Source: Cladobotryum mycophilum (taxonomy: Eukaryota > Ascomycota > Sordariomycetes > Hypocreales > Hypocreaceae). Taken from it: a DNA stretch of 64,000 nt. How positions within the stretch are numbered: position 1 is the first letter of the stretch; the number at the start of each line of letters is the position of its first letter. The notes below the pieces were generated by a model. The model was not told the origin of the DNA. It searched no databases and was given only the letters and a program-made list of their open reading frames with translations. Location of the stretch: NCBI GenBank assembly GCA_036429605.1, contig CM071589.1, positions 5,208,001 through 5,272,000 on the forward strand, written 5' to 3'. Below, one piece after another: positions 45,080 through 58,000 of the stretch. The translations under genes were made by a program, and so were the position numbers.

Positions 45080-47888
45080 ATGCCTTGTGAGTTGTGTCCT
45101 CCTGGACCCTTGGGAGAGCTGTCCCCAAGCTGGGCGGGGCGTATGCTTGCTGCTGCTTTGGCGTGTCACTGTCGCAGCACAAGTGGGAGTCGCGCGACCA
45201 GCCGCAACATCACCTACAGCTCTTCTGAAGCTTCGCGTTGGCCATGGCCATGCTGAGTTGGTCTTTTGAGCCTTCGTGCCGGCTCAATTGGCACGCAATC
45301 CATCCTGCGAGCAGCTGAAGTCTCATCGCATCGTCATCCCCAGCTTTCCGTCAGGCCGCCATATGCGATTACACTCCGCCCACCAAGCACTGATTCAGCT
45401 CAACACTCTTACCGTGTGCAAACTAACCTTCTTCTATAGTCCTTGTTGAGGATTCCTGGATCAATGGCCAGGCATCGTACGTCATAACCCCCTACTGCCT
45501 AGCTGCCCCTTATTGGAGGTCCTTTACTGACAGGTCTGTATGCAGGACCTTCGACATCGCTGAACTCGAGGATTGCGCCATTGCCGTCGATGCGACCTAC
45601 TACCTGAGCCTCCTCCTCGACACTGCCCCGGCCCATGAGCCTCTTCTCCCCGCTCTCGGTGGTCTCACGGGTATCCAGGCGCACATTAAAGAAAACCTTG
45701 ATCTGTGGGACAAGCATCGAATCATCCCATTCTTCATCTTTGACGGCCAATCTATAATCGGTCAGGATGATATCGCTTTCAAGCGTGGAAAGGCGGCGAA
45801 TCGCAAGACGGATGAGGCCTGGACTCTCTATTCGCAAACACAGCCCGAGCAAGCCGTGTCGACTTTCGGTGCTAATCCAGGTACGCCGGTTGTCGTAGAT
45901 GGTATTGGGAGAAGCGCACCACCACTGACTGGGCTAATCAAGGGGCATTCCGCTTGCAAAATCTCTACCCTCTCCTCCAGAGCATCCTTCAGGAAAGGGA
46001 GTTGCACTTCCTCGTGGCCCCCTATAATGCCTGTGCTCAGGTTCGTGGCGGTCGAGGCTGCTCGTCCCCCCTTGAGTTTTGTTAAGATGGACACTAACAA
46101 GAAGAAGCTCGCCCATTTTGAGATGGTCAACACGGAGCAGTGTGCCGGCGTTATGGGTCCTCAAGAGTTGCTTCTCTATCCCATCCAAGACACTGTGATT
46201 CGTAGCTTCGACTGGGAGGCCAAGACTGTGACGGGTATCTCCAAGAAGAGGGTCATGAGAGCGCTTAGTGTCAATGAGCCCATGTTCATCGATGCCATGC
46301 TCATGACGGGCACTTCTTTCCTCCCTTCTTTCCCGCCGCTGCAAGATGCTTCCATGTATCCCAACTCCTTCTCGATTATGGAGGCGGTTAATATCCTAAG
46401 GACCTCGGATAAGTCAGTGGCTAATGCCTGTGCGTCTTTTAATGATATTCTGCAGGCTCAAGATGCCAACTGGCCCGACAAGTACCGCAAAGCGAGAATG
46501 GCGGCCCATCACTTCATTTACATTACGGAGAGTGGCGAAGTTTTGGTCAACGATTTCGAACGCCTCACCAAGGATAACCACGAATATCTTGGTCTGCAGA
46601 TGCCTGCGGAGCTATTCCACTATCTCAACACTGGGCTTATAGGATCTCGCATCTTGAACGGTATAACACACAGTCAGATCATTATCCTACCTACTTTAGA
46701 GGGCAGCGCATCAAGCGAATACAAAAAATTGGTCACCAGCCAAATACTTCCCATCAGGGAGCAGACTCTTGGCCTTATCATACCTAGAGTTCATAGGGGA
46801 ATAGGTCATAAGGATATCACGATGAGGGTCTGGTTTGACCCCAGCTTCTCTTATATCCTCAATCCCCGCTCTGCGCAACCATCCCCCTCGCAACAGGTTG
46901 GCACATGGGACGTAAAGGAGGATGTCTTGGGTCAATTCTTCCCCGCCGACTTTGCCGGGCCAGTTTACCTCGAGGTATTAGCTCTTGCCAACCAAGACTT
47001 TGTCGAAAAGACCATTTCTCGAGAGAAGCCAATCAGAGGTATTGATAGCACCAACATGGTGACATCAGTCGCCATCTGGCGCTTCCTTCATCTCAGGGGC
47101 TACGTGGATGATTCCCATAAGTTGACCAAGTGGGGCAATGCACTGGCAACATCCTTGATGGCTCTGAAGGAGGCAATGGACGCGCGCTCAGACGTACCAG
47201 GTATCGAAGAGGCCGCTCTTCTGGCCTTTGAACTGATACGATTTGGGCTTCTCAATGGAAGGCCTCAAACCGACGACGCCGGAATGCCGAGAAAGGGCAC
47301 AGAGGAGGACAAGGCGAGCTTGATGCTGATCAGCCAATGTGCTACGCTCCTGAAATTGAGGCACCAAGTTTATGGATACACCGGTCCTCTCAACAGGAGC
47401 CTACTAGGCTTCCGCGCACTGTCTTCGACGGTTCGTGAGGCAGACCGAGATCTGATTGAGGCAATTGTCGCATCAATGTTCATGTACGGTCAAGCAAAAC
47501 GAGACAGAGATGATCATCTTGAAATAAGCCAAAGGTAACACTTGTCCCGTGAATTCAGAAGGCATAGAATTTTACATGATTGACTAACATTTCCCCTAGA
47601 CTACCATTTTCACAAGAACCAGATATTGCACTCGGCATCGCCATTCAAACCTTTTTCGACGAAGACGAGCCCAGCCATACTAAGGAGCAGCGTGGCCAAC
47701 GATTGGAGTCGTTCCCCAGTGCTTTTGTGCCTTTCGCGGAAGCACTCAAGGATGACTTCCAGGTTTGTTTGGAATTCATCAACGCCCTTTACCAGGGCGT
47801 GCAGACCTTGGACTCGTCCCTCTTGCCACCGGCCGACAAGGCAGCATGGCAACGAGCCTGGAACTACCTCGATGCCAGGCCTTTTTGA
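45080..47888 (+). CDS. MKT1: MKT1-like post-transcriptional regulator (XPG-fold)
   Basis: Six coding exons: 45080–45086, 45440–45476, 45546–45880, 45943–46040, 46108–47534 and 47600–47888; 730 aa, no frame break. The first coding exon is only 7 nt (ATG CCT T), with GTGAGT donor and a 353-bp intron; it gives MPFLVEDSWINGQAS, which fits the family start. The XPG N-terminal domain (DCAIAVDATYYLSLLL) and XPG-I-like segment (IIPFFIFDGQ, ERELHFLVAPYNACAQ) are followed by the MKT1 N- and C-terminal domains (FFPADFAGPVYLEVL, TSVAIWRFLHLRGYVDD). In yeast Mkt1 works with Pbp1 on polysomes and modulates mRNAs, notably Puf3 targets. The nuclease fold is generally considered non-catalytic. Here it sits about 2.9 kb from SSD1, another translation regulator. 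Confidence 0.92.
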
Positions 47889-48331
47889 AGCAGCATATTG
47901 TTAGACGAGCACGAAGCTATTAATGAGGAGAAGACAAATTAAAACTATGATGTTATGGATAGTTCCCTTCGGATATCATTATACCACTCTAGTTCCGCGG
48001 CACTTGGTAAAAAGCCTTGAAATGGATGGTTTGACCGACAACTTTAGCATTGGAGATTAGGTGGCAGCCATGTCATGCGCTGGAGAATTTGGGTTGGTCT
48101 GGGGAGGTAAAAAGGACTTGGGGGGCAATCAAAAGTTACCTTGGGTTCAATGTGGGTGAGAACAGGGGTTGTGCTAGTTGATGAGGATGGGGTTAATAGA
48201 TGTTAACCTCCGTCTAAGAAGGCAATGCAAGCAAGCTTAGATGATAGTTTGATGATGGAAGCGTGAATGTACAATGGTGTCATTAAACTTGACTATCTGC
48301 GTAACTATCTATTACTGGTGGAGATCTTGCC
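47889..48331. other. Convergent spacer
   Basis: Holds 443 bases between the stops of MKT1 and the Rds1-like gene; presumably both 3' UTRs. Nothing else is seen. Confidence 0.7.
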
Positions 48332-49489
48332 TTATGAGACGGTGATTGCAATGGGCCCAGCCACGGTGATATCATCCGTCAAGTTACCTTCTAGAGGCGC
48401 ACTCTTAGCCAGAGAGAGGTAAGTAATGCCGGCCACTCCCTCTGGGATCTTGCATCCATCTGCCTCAGAAAAGGGGGTAAACATGGTCCCTCCTGGTATG
48501 ACACCACCGGAGGTGAAGGCGCAGTGCGTTGCGCCCTGGGCATCAGACTGCAGCTTGAGGACGGAGTTGATAGTCGTAGACGCCTGGGCATCGGCCAGCT
48601 TCAGAGCGGGGAAGGCCTCGATCTTGAGGTTGGAGCCGTCGGGGCAGGAGGATATAAAGGGGGCGGCGAGGGAGAAGACGGCCTTGGGGCCCAGGGGCGT
48701 GTCGAAGGCCTGCGGCACGGCGAGCTGTCCGCTGAAGATCCGGATGGAGCTCTGGTGCCTGGCCTCGATGGTGAGGATGGACCCCGCGGTGCCGAGGATG
48801 GCGGGGTCGGCGAGCAGGGGCGCGGCGCCCAGGTAGGCCGACACGCCCACGTTCTCCAGCACGGCGGCCGTCTTGACCATGGAGGCGGCGTCGGTGAAGC
48901 CGAAGTTGTATTCGCAGGCCCGGACGGGCTGGATGCCGGCCATGGCGAGGGAGGACTGCAGGAGGGAGACGTGCTGGGACTCGGTGAAGCCGATTTGCTT
49001 GAGGTCCTTGAGTTGCTGGTCGTTGAGGCCGAGGGCCTTGAAGTCTGCGTCGGGGAACTTGGCGAAGCCTTGGCGGTAGAAGGATTCTTCGAGGTTTTCG
49101 AGGGTGAGGGCGCTGTTTTTGGGGTGGTATGTTTGTTAGTTTTATGGACTTGAAGGGGAGTATATGATGAGTAAGAGGGGGAAGAGAAGGAGGAGGAGGA
49201 AGAGGGAAAGAAAGGGGGTTGGAGAGGAAGATGGAGAGGAAGAAGGAGGAGGCGGATGAAAAAGAGAGAGGGTGACGAAGAGAGGAGATGAGGAAGAGAT
49301 AGCATGAAGAAGGGGAACGTACAATTGAAGAATATCAAAGTCGCTGAGGCCAAGTTTCTGAGCCGCTGCGTTTTGTCGTCTAGCAATATGGTGATAATCC
49401 ACCTGTCTCGCCGTGAACTTTGGCACAGACGGCAGAGCCACAGCAGAAGCCGCCAGTAAACCCATAACAATAGTCCTAATTGAAGCCAT
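48332..49489 (-). CDS. Secreted Rds1-like protein, ferritin-like fold
   Basis: Two exons, 49489–49323 and 49112–48332, with a 210-bp purine/pyrimidine-rich intron (GTACGT donor, AACAG acceptor); 315 aa, no frame break. It opens with a signal peptide (MASIRTIVMGLLAASAVALP) followed by a dibasic-type site (HHIARRQN). The ferritin-like helices begin DFDILQFALTLENLEESFY and continue FTESQHVSLLQSS, VRACEYNFGF and AGSILTIEARHQSSIRI. Glu and His residues in these helices resemble the di-iron ligand pattern, but metal binding is not shown. The C-terminus is beta-rich and polar. S. pombe Rds1 is stress- and nutrient-responsive; secreted fungal homologues are abundant and poorly understood. Confidence 0.85.
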
Positions 49490-50761
49490 CTTTTAAGAAC
49501 TCTCTCGTGTTCTTTTTCTTTGTTTGTTTTTTCTTTCAAAGAGTTTAATTAACCCGTATGTTGTGCGTCGTAGGAGTCTCAAGAAGCTATTCGTTCTTGG
49601 AAGAAACAATAATAGCAGAAGGGGTCCAAGCCTTGTTATAATAATAAAAAATAAAAAAAGGAATGAGATATCTTGTTCTAGAAAGTAGTAAGATGAAGGG
49701 ATGCGACGAGATATCTCAAAATGAGAGAAAGAAAAGAATAAGAAGAACAAGAGTCCCAAAAAACGAGAGTGATCAACAAGGACGGACCAGCGTTTCTTGA
49801 AACACACCCACAAAAATACACAGCACAGCTGGTGTCTTAAAAAGAAAAGGAAAGGTATGCTCGAAGAGAAGAATAAAAAAGGGAGCGATAGAGAAGAAAG
49901 AAACAGGATCCAAAACTTTTTTCTCATGAAATGGAATAAACACATTTATTATATAAAGATTAAAGAGCTTATATGATCCCATTATAGGGGGAAGGAGGGG
50001 TGTTCAAATTCAGGGACTAAACTAGACACAAAGCCCATGCTCAAAACCCTCCTCCCACAACGTCTCACCTTTCTCCCCAAGGCTGATGCCACATCCAACG
50101 TATCCATCTCAAATGAATAGAGAGAGAAAAGGCTTGATGGCATCGTTATCAAGAATATTGTGCTCGGAATCGCCAGGAACCGGCTCCAAGTCATGTCTTG
50201 GTTGTTTCGGCCAGCCCCCTTTCTTGGTAGTGCGAAACAGTCTTGACACACGCCAAAAAGCCCCCTTTTGCTTTGCACCACCACCACCACCTCGACGGCC
50301 GTTTTACTTCAGTATTTGATTTACCTCGCAGTAGCATCAACCCCAAAGATAAGCTTAATTGATATCGACGACTTCTCCTTCACAAGTAGAATCACTTATT
50401 GCACCATTCATTTACTTCATGTCACCACATGATAGCCACCTTACATCGTCCGTTTCACAAATAGGTATGCAAGCTTCACGCAAGCTTCACCAAGCTTCAG
50501 GTAACATGACATAACTTGAAAGTGGAGTTATTAATCCATTGTAGAATTAACTATCATCATGCTCATCCTTCTCTCCACACTGCTCCATGCCTTCATTCAG
50601 CGTGCCATATAATCTTAAATATATATACCACACATCTTTTTGGTCACAGCAAGCATCTCCATGCACAACATTTCTACTCCTTCCAACGTACACCTCCTCT
50701 TTTCTTTTCATTTCATTCCTTTCTTTTCTTTCTCTTTCTTATCTTTGGCTCTTCCAGCTCA
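49490..50761. other. Spacer between the Rds1-like gene and SSD1
   Basis: About 1.27 kb: promoter of the Rds1-like gene with AT- and pyrimidine-rich tracts, then the SSD1 3' flank. A TCAAGCTTCAC-type short repeat occurs near 50470–50500. No gene is supported. Confidence 0.6.
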
Positions 50762-53700
50762 TCATAGAGCATAAGGGTTCAGGGACCGAATGGTGAGGCA
50801 ACTAGTAACCAATCGTATTAGCATTGAAATGATCAATAAAGAATCAGAAAGGGAGGAAAACTTACGGTGGGCTCTTGCTAAGATCCGTCTTCAAAATGAT
50901 GGGTACCCTTGTCATCTCCGTCACATCTTGGATGTAGTCACCACCCTCTTCTCTCAGAGTGAAGAGCTTCAGGTATTTCTCCTTGTTGGTCAGACGGGAC
51001 TCGACAACATCAGTGACAGGGACCTTGGAGTCTGATCGAGTGCGATGCAGAGTGCCGGCCTCTGACGCTGAGCGCGTTGGCGAACCAGGCACGCTCTGTG
51101 TGGGACGCTCAGCCAGTGATACACCAGCCATGGCCTCTGTGACATCTGAATTATTGTCATCTTCCTCGTCGTCGTCAAACAAGGCGTCGACATCATCTGT
51201 TGAGATGGTATCAGTGATGGTCTGCTTACGAGCAGCCTCTTCTCGCTCCTTCTTCACCCTCTCGGCTTCCTCTGCTTGTCGTGCGGCAGCGATCGCGTTG
51301 GACATTCTGATGGAGGCTGCAGCCTTGGGTCGCTCATCCTCAGGAACATACGCGGAGCTGGGCACACCCTTCTCCCAGTACAGTTCAAGCACGCGCTTCT
51401 CCTTTCTGAACTCGGCCTTCTTCAAGGGCAGTTGGTCGCAGTGCACACGCTTCTCAAAGCCCCACTCGGGAATCAGGACATCAAAGGCAGACTCGTACAC
51501 ACAGAGAACAATGCCCTCGGCGATGAGATCACCATTGACTTCCTGGCGCTTCTTGTCCATGGTACGGCATGACTCGATGTGGATGCTCTGCTCTTGTGCG
51601 TTTTGCGCAGAATCCTTCTTCGTATTGCAAGCTTCCACCGTCTTAACCAGATTCTCCATATCATCTGAAAATTCGACCTTGCCTTCCGAGAGGACCGCCT
51701 CCAGCTGACGGTGGACAATAATATCAGCGTAGCGACGAGTAGGTGTAGTGAAATGAGTGTAGAGGGGTAGATTGATAGCGTAGTGGGGCCACAGGGACTT
51801 GGGTGTCTTGCCCCCAATAAAGTATTTGGCTCGCTGCATCGACTTGAGGACAACAGTCTCCATACCCTTGCGCAGATCAGGGTCCTCAACCTTGAACAGG
51901 CTGTTCTGGAGTGTCCCGCTTCCAGAGGCATCAATGTCGTATCCCAAGGCCGTCATGCGGTCGACAAACGTCTGCAGGCGTCGTGGGCTGGGAGCAGCCT
52001 GTCGGCGGAGAAGAGCCTTCTCGGGCAAGCCCTCTGCCAAGCGCTGGGCCACGTAGCTGTTTGCCTTGTGCATAAGCTCTTCGACGAGCTCCAGCGCATC
52101 GGTAGAGTCAAAGATGTTGTGCTGCACCTGAATGTTCTCATCATCCAGTCCCTGCAACAGGCGCAAAGGCGCAATAGGCTCGGTAGCAGAACCTAGGCGA
52201 GCCTCTCTGAACTTCTGAGCAACAGCCTGGAGGGTCTGAATCGTGCTGACCGGGACAGTCTCGTTCTTGTATTCGGAAGGATTCTTCAGAGCATTGTCCA
52301 TGTCCTCCAGTGATACCTTACCAGCACTCTTGATGATGGTCTTGCCTACCCAGCTGTCACCCTCAGAGACAGAACCATTCTGTGGGTTGACGGTGAAGAC
52401 AACACTGACGGCGAGACGCTCTTGGCCGGGGACAAGAGAACACACTTCGCCCGACAGCTTCGGCGGCAGCAATGCGCAGAAACGATTGATGAGGTGGACG
52501 GCAGTACCGCGCTTCTTGGCCTCACGGTCAACCAGAGAGTTGGGCTTGACAAAGTGGGTTACATCAGGGATGTGAAGACCAATGTCGATCTTGCCATCGG
52601 GTCGAGAGGTGACGTGCACAGCATTTCCAAGCTCCGCACCGCCATTGAAGTCAATAGTAAAGGCCGCTTCCTCACGGAAGTCGCGGCGTGAAGCAATGGC
52701 AGCCTCGTCCTCCTGAGCCAATGACCACTCCTGAAGGCCAACACTGCGGAGGACTGCATCAGAGAACTCGTCCGAGGAGAAGTTGTTGTCTCGCAACAGC
52801 GCATCGGTTTCTACCTTAAGGTCGCCCATGCGTCCCAACTGCTCAACAAGGGTTCCGAATGGATGAAGGGAAGTGATGGGCCATCGCTTGATGCAAGCAA
52901 CAAAGATGCGGTCGGCGTAGTCTTGGTGCTTTTCAACAAAGTCGCGGGGAGCCTGCTCAGTAGGAATGGCAATCAAGGGGACACGCTTGTCAGTAGGCTT
53001 GAACCAAACAATCTTGGGCTTATCCTGCTGGCGGCCGTCATTCCCACGAGAGTTGCCGCCTTCTCGAGCAGCCCTCTCAGCTTCTTGCTTCTCCTTTGTG
53101 GCTTGGCTGCTAGGTCGAAGAAGACCAAGGGTACCAGAGAACATCTGGCCAGCCACACGCTCAATGACAGCAACGACGTGGCCGGCATAGAGAGGCTTCT
53201 GCTCGTCATTGATTTCTTCCTCCTCAACAAGAAGAAGACTTTGTCCCTCGACTTCAACATCATCATTCTTCTTCTGGGTTGGTCGCTGGCGAAGACTGCC
53301 ACGACGACGGAGTCCTCCCTCGGCAGGGGCGCTCTCGTCATTTTGGCTTGAGCCCTGGTTGCCTTGGTTTGTGGACCCAGAACGGGTATCAGTAATGTCC
53401 TTTCGCTTCTTCTTCTCTTCCTTCTCGCGCTTCTGGCCCCAGACCTCATCGACATCCAAAAGCTCGATGGCGACGAGGTCACCCTCCAAAGCACGGTTGC
53501 GGTCCTTGCTACCGCAAATGAAAATGTCGGCATCCAAGAGACCGTCCACGGTGGTAACGTAAGCATCGCTACGGTTCTTCTTGTTGACTCGAAGAATACC
53601 TGATACTAGCTGTCCATCGCCAAGTAGAGCAGGAAGAGTAGCCTGGGGAAGGTAAGGGGTAAAGAGAGTCTTGCGCTGCTGCTGCTGCTGCTGTTGGCCA

Positions 53701-55067
53701 CCCAGCTGTCCAGCATGTTGAGAGCCCTGGAGGCCTTGGAATTGTTGGCTACCCATCTGAGCAGCTTGCAAAGCTTGCAACTGACCCAATTGCATTGGGT
53801 TGAGCTGCTGGCCATACATGCCGGGCATCATCATCTGACCCGGGAGTGCCAGGACCTGACCCTGATTGGGATTATACTGGAAGCCACCAATGGACGAGAT
53901 GGACTGATTAACCGAACCACGGGAACGATGACCAGGCTGGAACGATTGGTTCTGTCCAGCATTACCAGCTTGATCCTGGTTCTGGCCGGCCTGGTTGCGC
54001 CAGTTACCCTCAAAGTTACGAGATCCTGAACGATTGTGACCACCACGTCGCTGCTGCTGCTGCTGTTGCTGCTGGAAGTCATTTCCACCACTGCCTTCAG
54101 AGCCGAAGCTGAGAGCACCTCCTCGCATACCTCCGCGGCCATTGACAGCCATGCTCTGGCTGCGACCATGTCCACCACGACCCCCTCTGCCAGCATGGGG
54201 TGCAGGGACCTCAAGATCGCCCGAAGGACCCGCCTTGTTTTCATCATCGGCCGAGACGCCAGGGGAGGGAACTGAAAGCCAGAGGTGGTTCGCTTCTGTT
54301 GGGCAAGCTCAGCAGCCTTCTTAGCATCAGCCAAGGCAAGCGAGTGTCGTCTTTGATGGCCTCCGCCAGCGCCGCCTCCACGACCACCCCGAGAGCCAGT
54401 GTTCTCGCGTCCATGGCCTGGAGCTTCAAAGTTTCCAAAGGTGGACCCAGAAGCTCCTGAAGAAGGTGCGGGTGGGGGACCCATCCCCATGTTGGGTAGT
54501 GCCGACTGATTACGGCGATGTGACAATGGTTGGGTTGGGGGACCCAGTGAAGCATTTTGTTGTGGTATCTGGTTCGGAAATTGGAAGGCATTGCCCATGT
54601 TACCCATGGGCTGCAAAGGATTGAAAGACCCGCCAGGACCGAGGGGCTGCCCCGGGGGGATCATGCCCATGTTCATGTATTGTTGTTGGGTGGCCTGGAT
54701 CTGCTGCTGCTGCTGCTGCAAGAGCTCAATCTGTTGCTGAATTGCCAACTGTTCCACTACGAGACAAAAGCTAGTTAGCATACATGGTCTTGAAAATATA
54801 ATAGCATACTTGCTACCTGGTAGCTTGGGGCGAGGGGAGCAACGGTGCGCGGGGTGGAGCGATGACGAAAGATGGAGAACTCGGCCAAAAAAGCAAAAGG
54901 CAATGACTTACTCCCTGGATTGGCAAACATGCTCATCAATGGAGTGAGCTCAGAAGGGCTTCTTCGATGCGCAATGTGCAGTCTGCGTCCAGCCGGACCG
55001 TGGACACCCCCGGTGGGGGCTGCTGCGAAGCAGCTTGCTGAGGCTGCTGTTGCTGCTGCTGCTCCAT
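50762..55067 (-). CDS. SSD1: SSD1-like RNA-binding translational regulator (two frame breaks)
   Basis: Three exons: 55067–54912, 54756–50866 and 50801–50762; about 1362 aa after repair. A Gln/Gly/Arg-rich disordered N-terminus (MEQLAIQQQIELLQQQ at the exon 2 start) precedes cold-shock-like domains (about 415–480; RKTLFTPYLPQATLPALL). An RNB domain starts near residue 750. Where active RNase II/Dis3 enzymes have a DIDD-type Asp cluster, this reads FNGGAELGNAVHV, so catalysis is predicted lost, as in yeast Ssd1. The last 40-nt exon supplies CLTIRSLNPYAL. In yeast Ssd1 binds cell-wall mRNAs and is controlled by the NDR kinase Cbk1. One base is missing at 55015–55019 (or 55007–55011) and one at 54262–54265. 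The 155-bp first intron splits FANPG from MEQLA. Confidence 0.93.
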
Positions 55068-58000
55068 GGCGGGCAGTCAGTGGCAAAAGTTTTTTTGAAA
55101 AAAGGCACGTCGAGTGCGGGCTAATGGTGAGGAAATTTGTTTGTAGGTTTGTAGGTTTTTTTCAAGGCGTTGGAGTAGCCGTGATGATGGCTTTGCGTTA
55201 TTCGTGCTGTTGTTGTTCTTGTTCTTCTTGTTGTTGACGTTGTTTGTGGTTGGAAGTTGGCTCTAGAGTAAGAGACAGTGGCAGGGCCCCAGGTTTGGAT
55301 AGGACAGATTTTGCCAAAGGAGGGTCGATGCAGGCGATTTCAAGCGAGCTCGGCAGAGCCAAGGGAATGTGAAAAGGAAGGAGTTGGTGAACAAGCTGAT
55401 GAGAGTTGTCGAGAAGAGAAGGTAAGGATGGATGAACGGATGGGAAGTCCAGCTCCTGAAGAAGAGACTGCGGACGTGTTGGTTGGAGAGGGAATGAAGA
55501 GGCGAGTGCTACAGGTATTAAAGAGTGTTGGTGCTGGTACTGAAACTACCCAGCAGCACAGCAGCACAGCAACAGGTGGTGGTGGTGGTGGGGGGCATAG
55601 CATCCATCCATGGATGGCATGGGGATACGTGCCCGCTAAAGTGGGCAGGCTTTCAGGCTTAGGCAGGTTTTCCAGGCCAGCGCCAGCAACCAGTAGTGGG
55701 TGATGAGACACTCTCCATTCCCACTGGCTCAGCAGCTACTGGCGCACGCCACTCGGGGAGGAGGCGGCTTCGACCGTCACGGCGAAACATTTGGCCCCAT
55801 TCCGTGGAGAAAATGGAGACCCAGAGTTTGGCTGTCCCTCTCCGCAGCCCAATGTACATGGAAGTAATAATGGGAAAAGGTAAGGGTCCACGGCGTTATC
55901 TGCCTAGTGTCTAGAGGTACTAGCTAGGTATGTTGGAGCCCTGGAGGGAGAGGCTAAAAAGCTACCCGCCGCTGATATGGCGCTGTATTGGTGGCATGTA
56001 GGTGATGATGATTGGGCTGGGCTGGGCCTGGGCTGGCAGTGGGTGGACGTTTACATATGCATGGCATCTCCATCCCACCCCATCCCATCCCCCCATCCAA
56101 GGAATGTCGTGTGCAAGATGCGGCACTTGCAACGGTCAATTCCTAATGAATTCAGTCCATCATGATGCAATGCTGAAAAGATGATGTGTACTGTGTTGTA
56201 TGTGATTAGATCCAACGTCTTCATCACTCCAAGATGCTCCCGCCACCTTCTACTCACTGATGGACCCCTCACGACAGAGGACTGCTTCAGTACCGAGTAC
56301 CTACAGGCTACAGATCCATGGATACAAGTAGACGTTTCGTCAACGCCCTTGGCTTGGTGGTGGGAGCCCGCCATCCGGACTCCATTTTAGGGCACAGACT
56401 TGCTGCTCGAGCGCCACGATACCTCCCCCAACCACCGCTGCTGCATGTGCGTCCCCATCCCATTCATGCATAAACCAGGTCAGACATTGAACCTCCATTG
56501 TAAAGAGACGACGTGCCTACCTATTACCTACTTGCTTGTACGTATGGATGTTACGTACCTCATTACTACCTACAAGCTTACAAGCACAAGTACGAGTCGT
56601 CGACGCAAGCCTCCCAAGACGACCGACGGGATCCCGGGTCTCACCTTTAGCTTGACAAGTCCGGAATAGCACATGCCTATACGGAGCACATACCATCTAT
56701 CTATCCCGAGCACTTTGCGTGCGTCCATCGGCGGCCGCGGTAATAAAAAAGTGACAATTCTATAAATAAAATAACTTGTTTATCGTTGCAAATGATTTAT
56801 GAGACCCAAGCAACGAAGCAGGTTTTCAACCCTGGATTCATAGAGCCAACGTACAAGTAGGTCAGAGGCTGCGATAGACCAAGAGCTAACTCAAGGTACC
56901 CAATACTCCCTCCCCCCAATCCAACCCATGCCTAAAAAGCTTGGTCAAAGGGGGAGGATCAAAACCAGACTACCTACCTGTATGGAAACATGAAAGGCGG
57001 CGGCAAAGCAAAATATCCCGTAGTTCGTTGTCGTTGGTGTTCTTCATACTTGATCCCTCCACACTGCTTGACTAGTAGTCGCTGGCGGCGCGGCGGTAGC
57101 GTTTCCCTGTCCCGCTATTCTAACCCATCACATCGTCACACGACAATCACCGAGAACATTCATGTCCATGATCAACGTCATGGAGACGAAGCTTCTTGAT
57201 CTGAGCTGGCTGGTGAGTCTGGCTGCAGATATCTTGCAGAGTATGTACGTATGTACATACCTGTTAATCCCCGTAGTGGTCTGAGACTGCATGTGTCGCC
57301 GGTGATGGGCGCTAATGCTTGGGATAAATAGATTAACGCCTCCACTTGTCATGCAAGCACCAAGAACACGATAGTAGGTAATGATGACTGGGGTGTAGTC
57401 GTCGTGTTTCATGGCAGATACGGGCAGAGGCATTGAGGGATGCACGAGGTTGTATTGGATTCACGTTGCATGCTTACATCAATTGCTGGCTTATTTTAAC
57501 AAATGATTCATCAATTGTCGTTGCCAACACCATGATGGAGCTCTCGAATTACAATCATCAGAAAAATGTAAACTTCTTGTTGTCTGTCTCTCTCATCTCC
57601 CCAGTCATGTTAGTCGATGCTCGTTGCTAAGGCTACGCATGTCCAACCAACAAGGAGCCTCAAGCCTCAAGTCTCAAGCCTCAACCACCTTACCGCAACA
57701 TGTACGTATTTGTGCATAAACGGAAGACCAACTCTCCGGCAATTGCTTCTTACTTTGTATACACGTGCCACCTACTCCGTAGTAGGACGAAGAAGCCTTG
57801 CGTCACGAGAACTAAAGCCAGGGGTAAACCCGACGTTGTTATTCCCCAGAGCGCGGCCGGGCAACCGAGAAAGCTCGGCATAATACTGTCTTTACCCCGG
57901 GTTGTTTGTAATCAGACCTGCAGCGGCATCGCAAGAACCAAGGTTCTCGTCAAGGGCAGAAGAGCGAAAGCGAAGAATAATACGGAGTACATACCAGGGC

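Noticed and set aside
44312..45169. 285-codon minus-strand ORF upstream of MKT1
   Set aside because: Low-complexity, overlaps repeats and the MKT1 start region, no domain.
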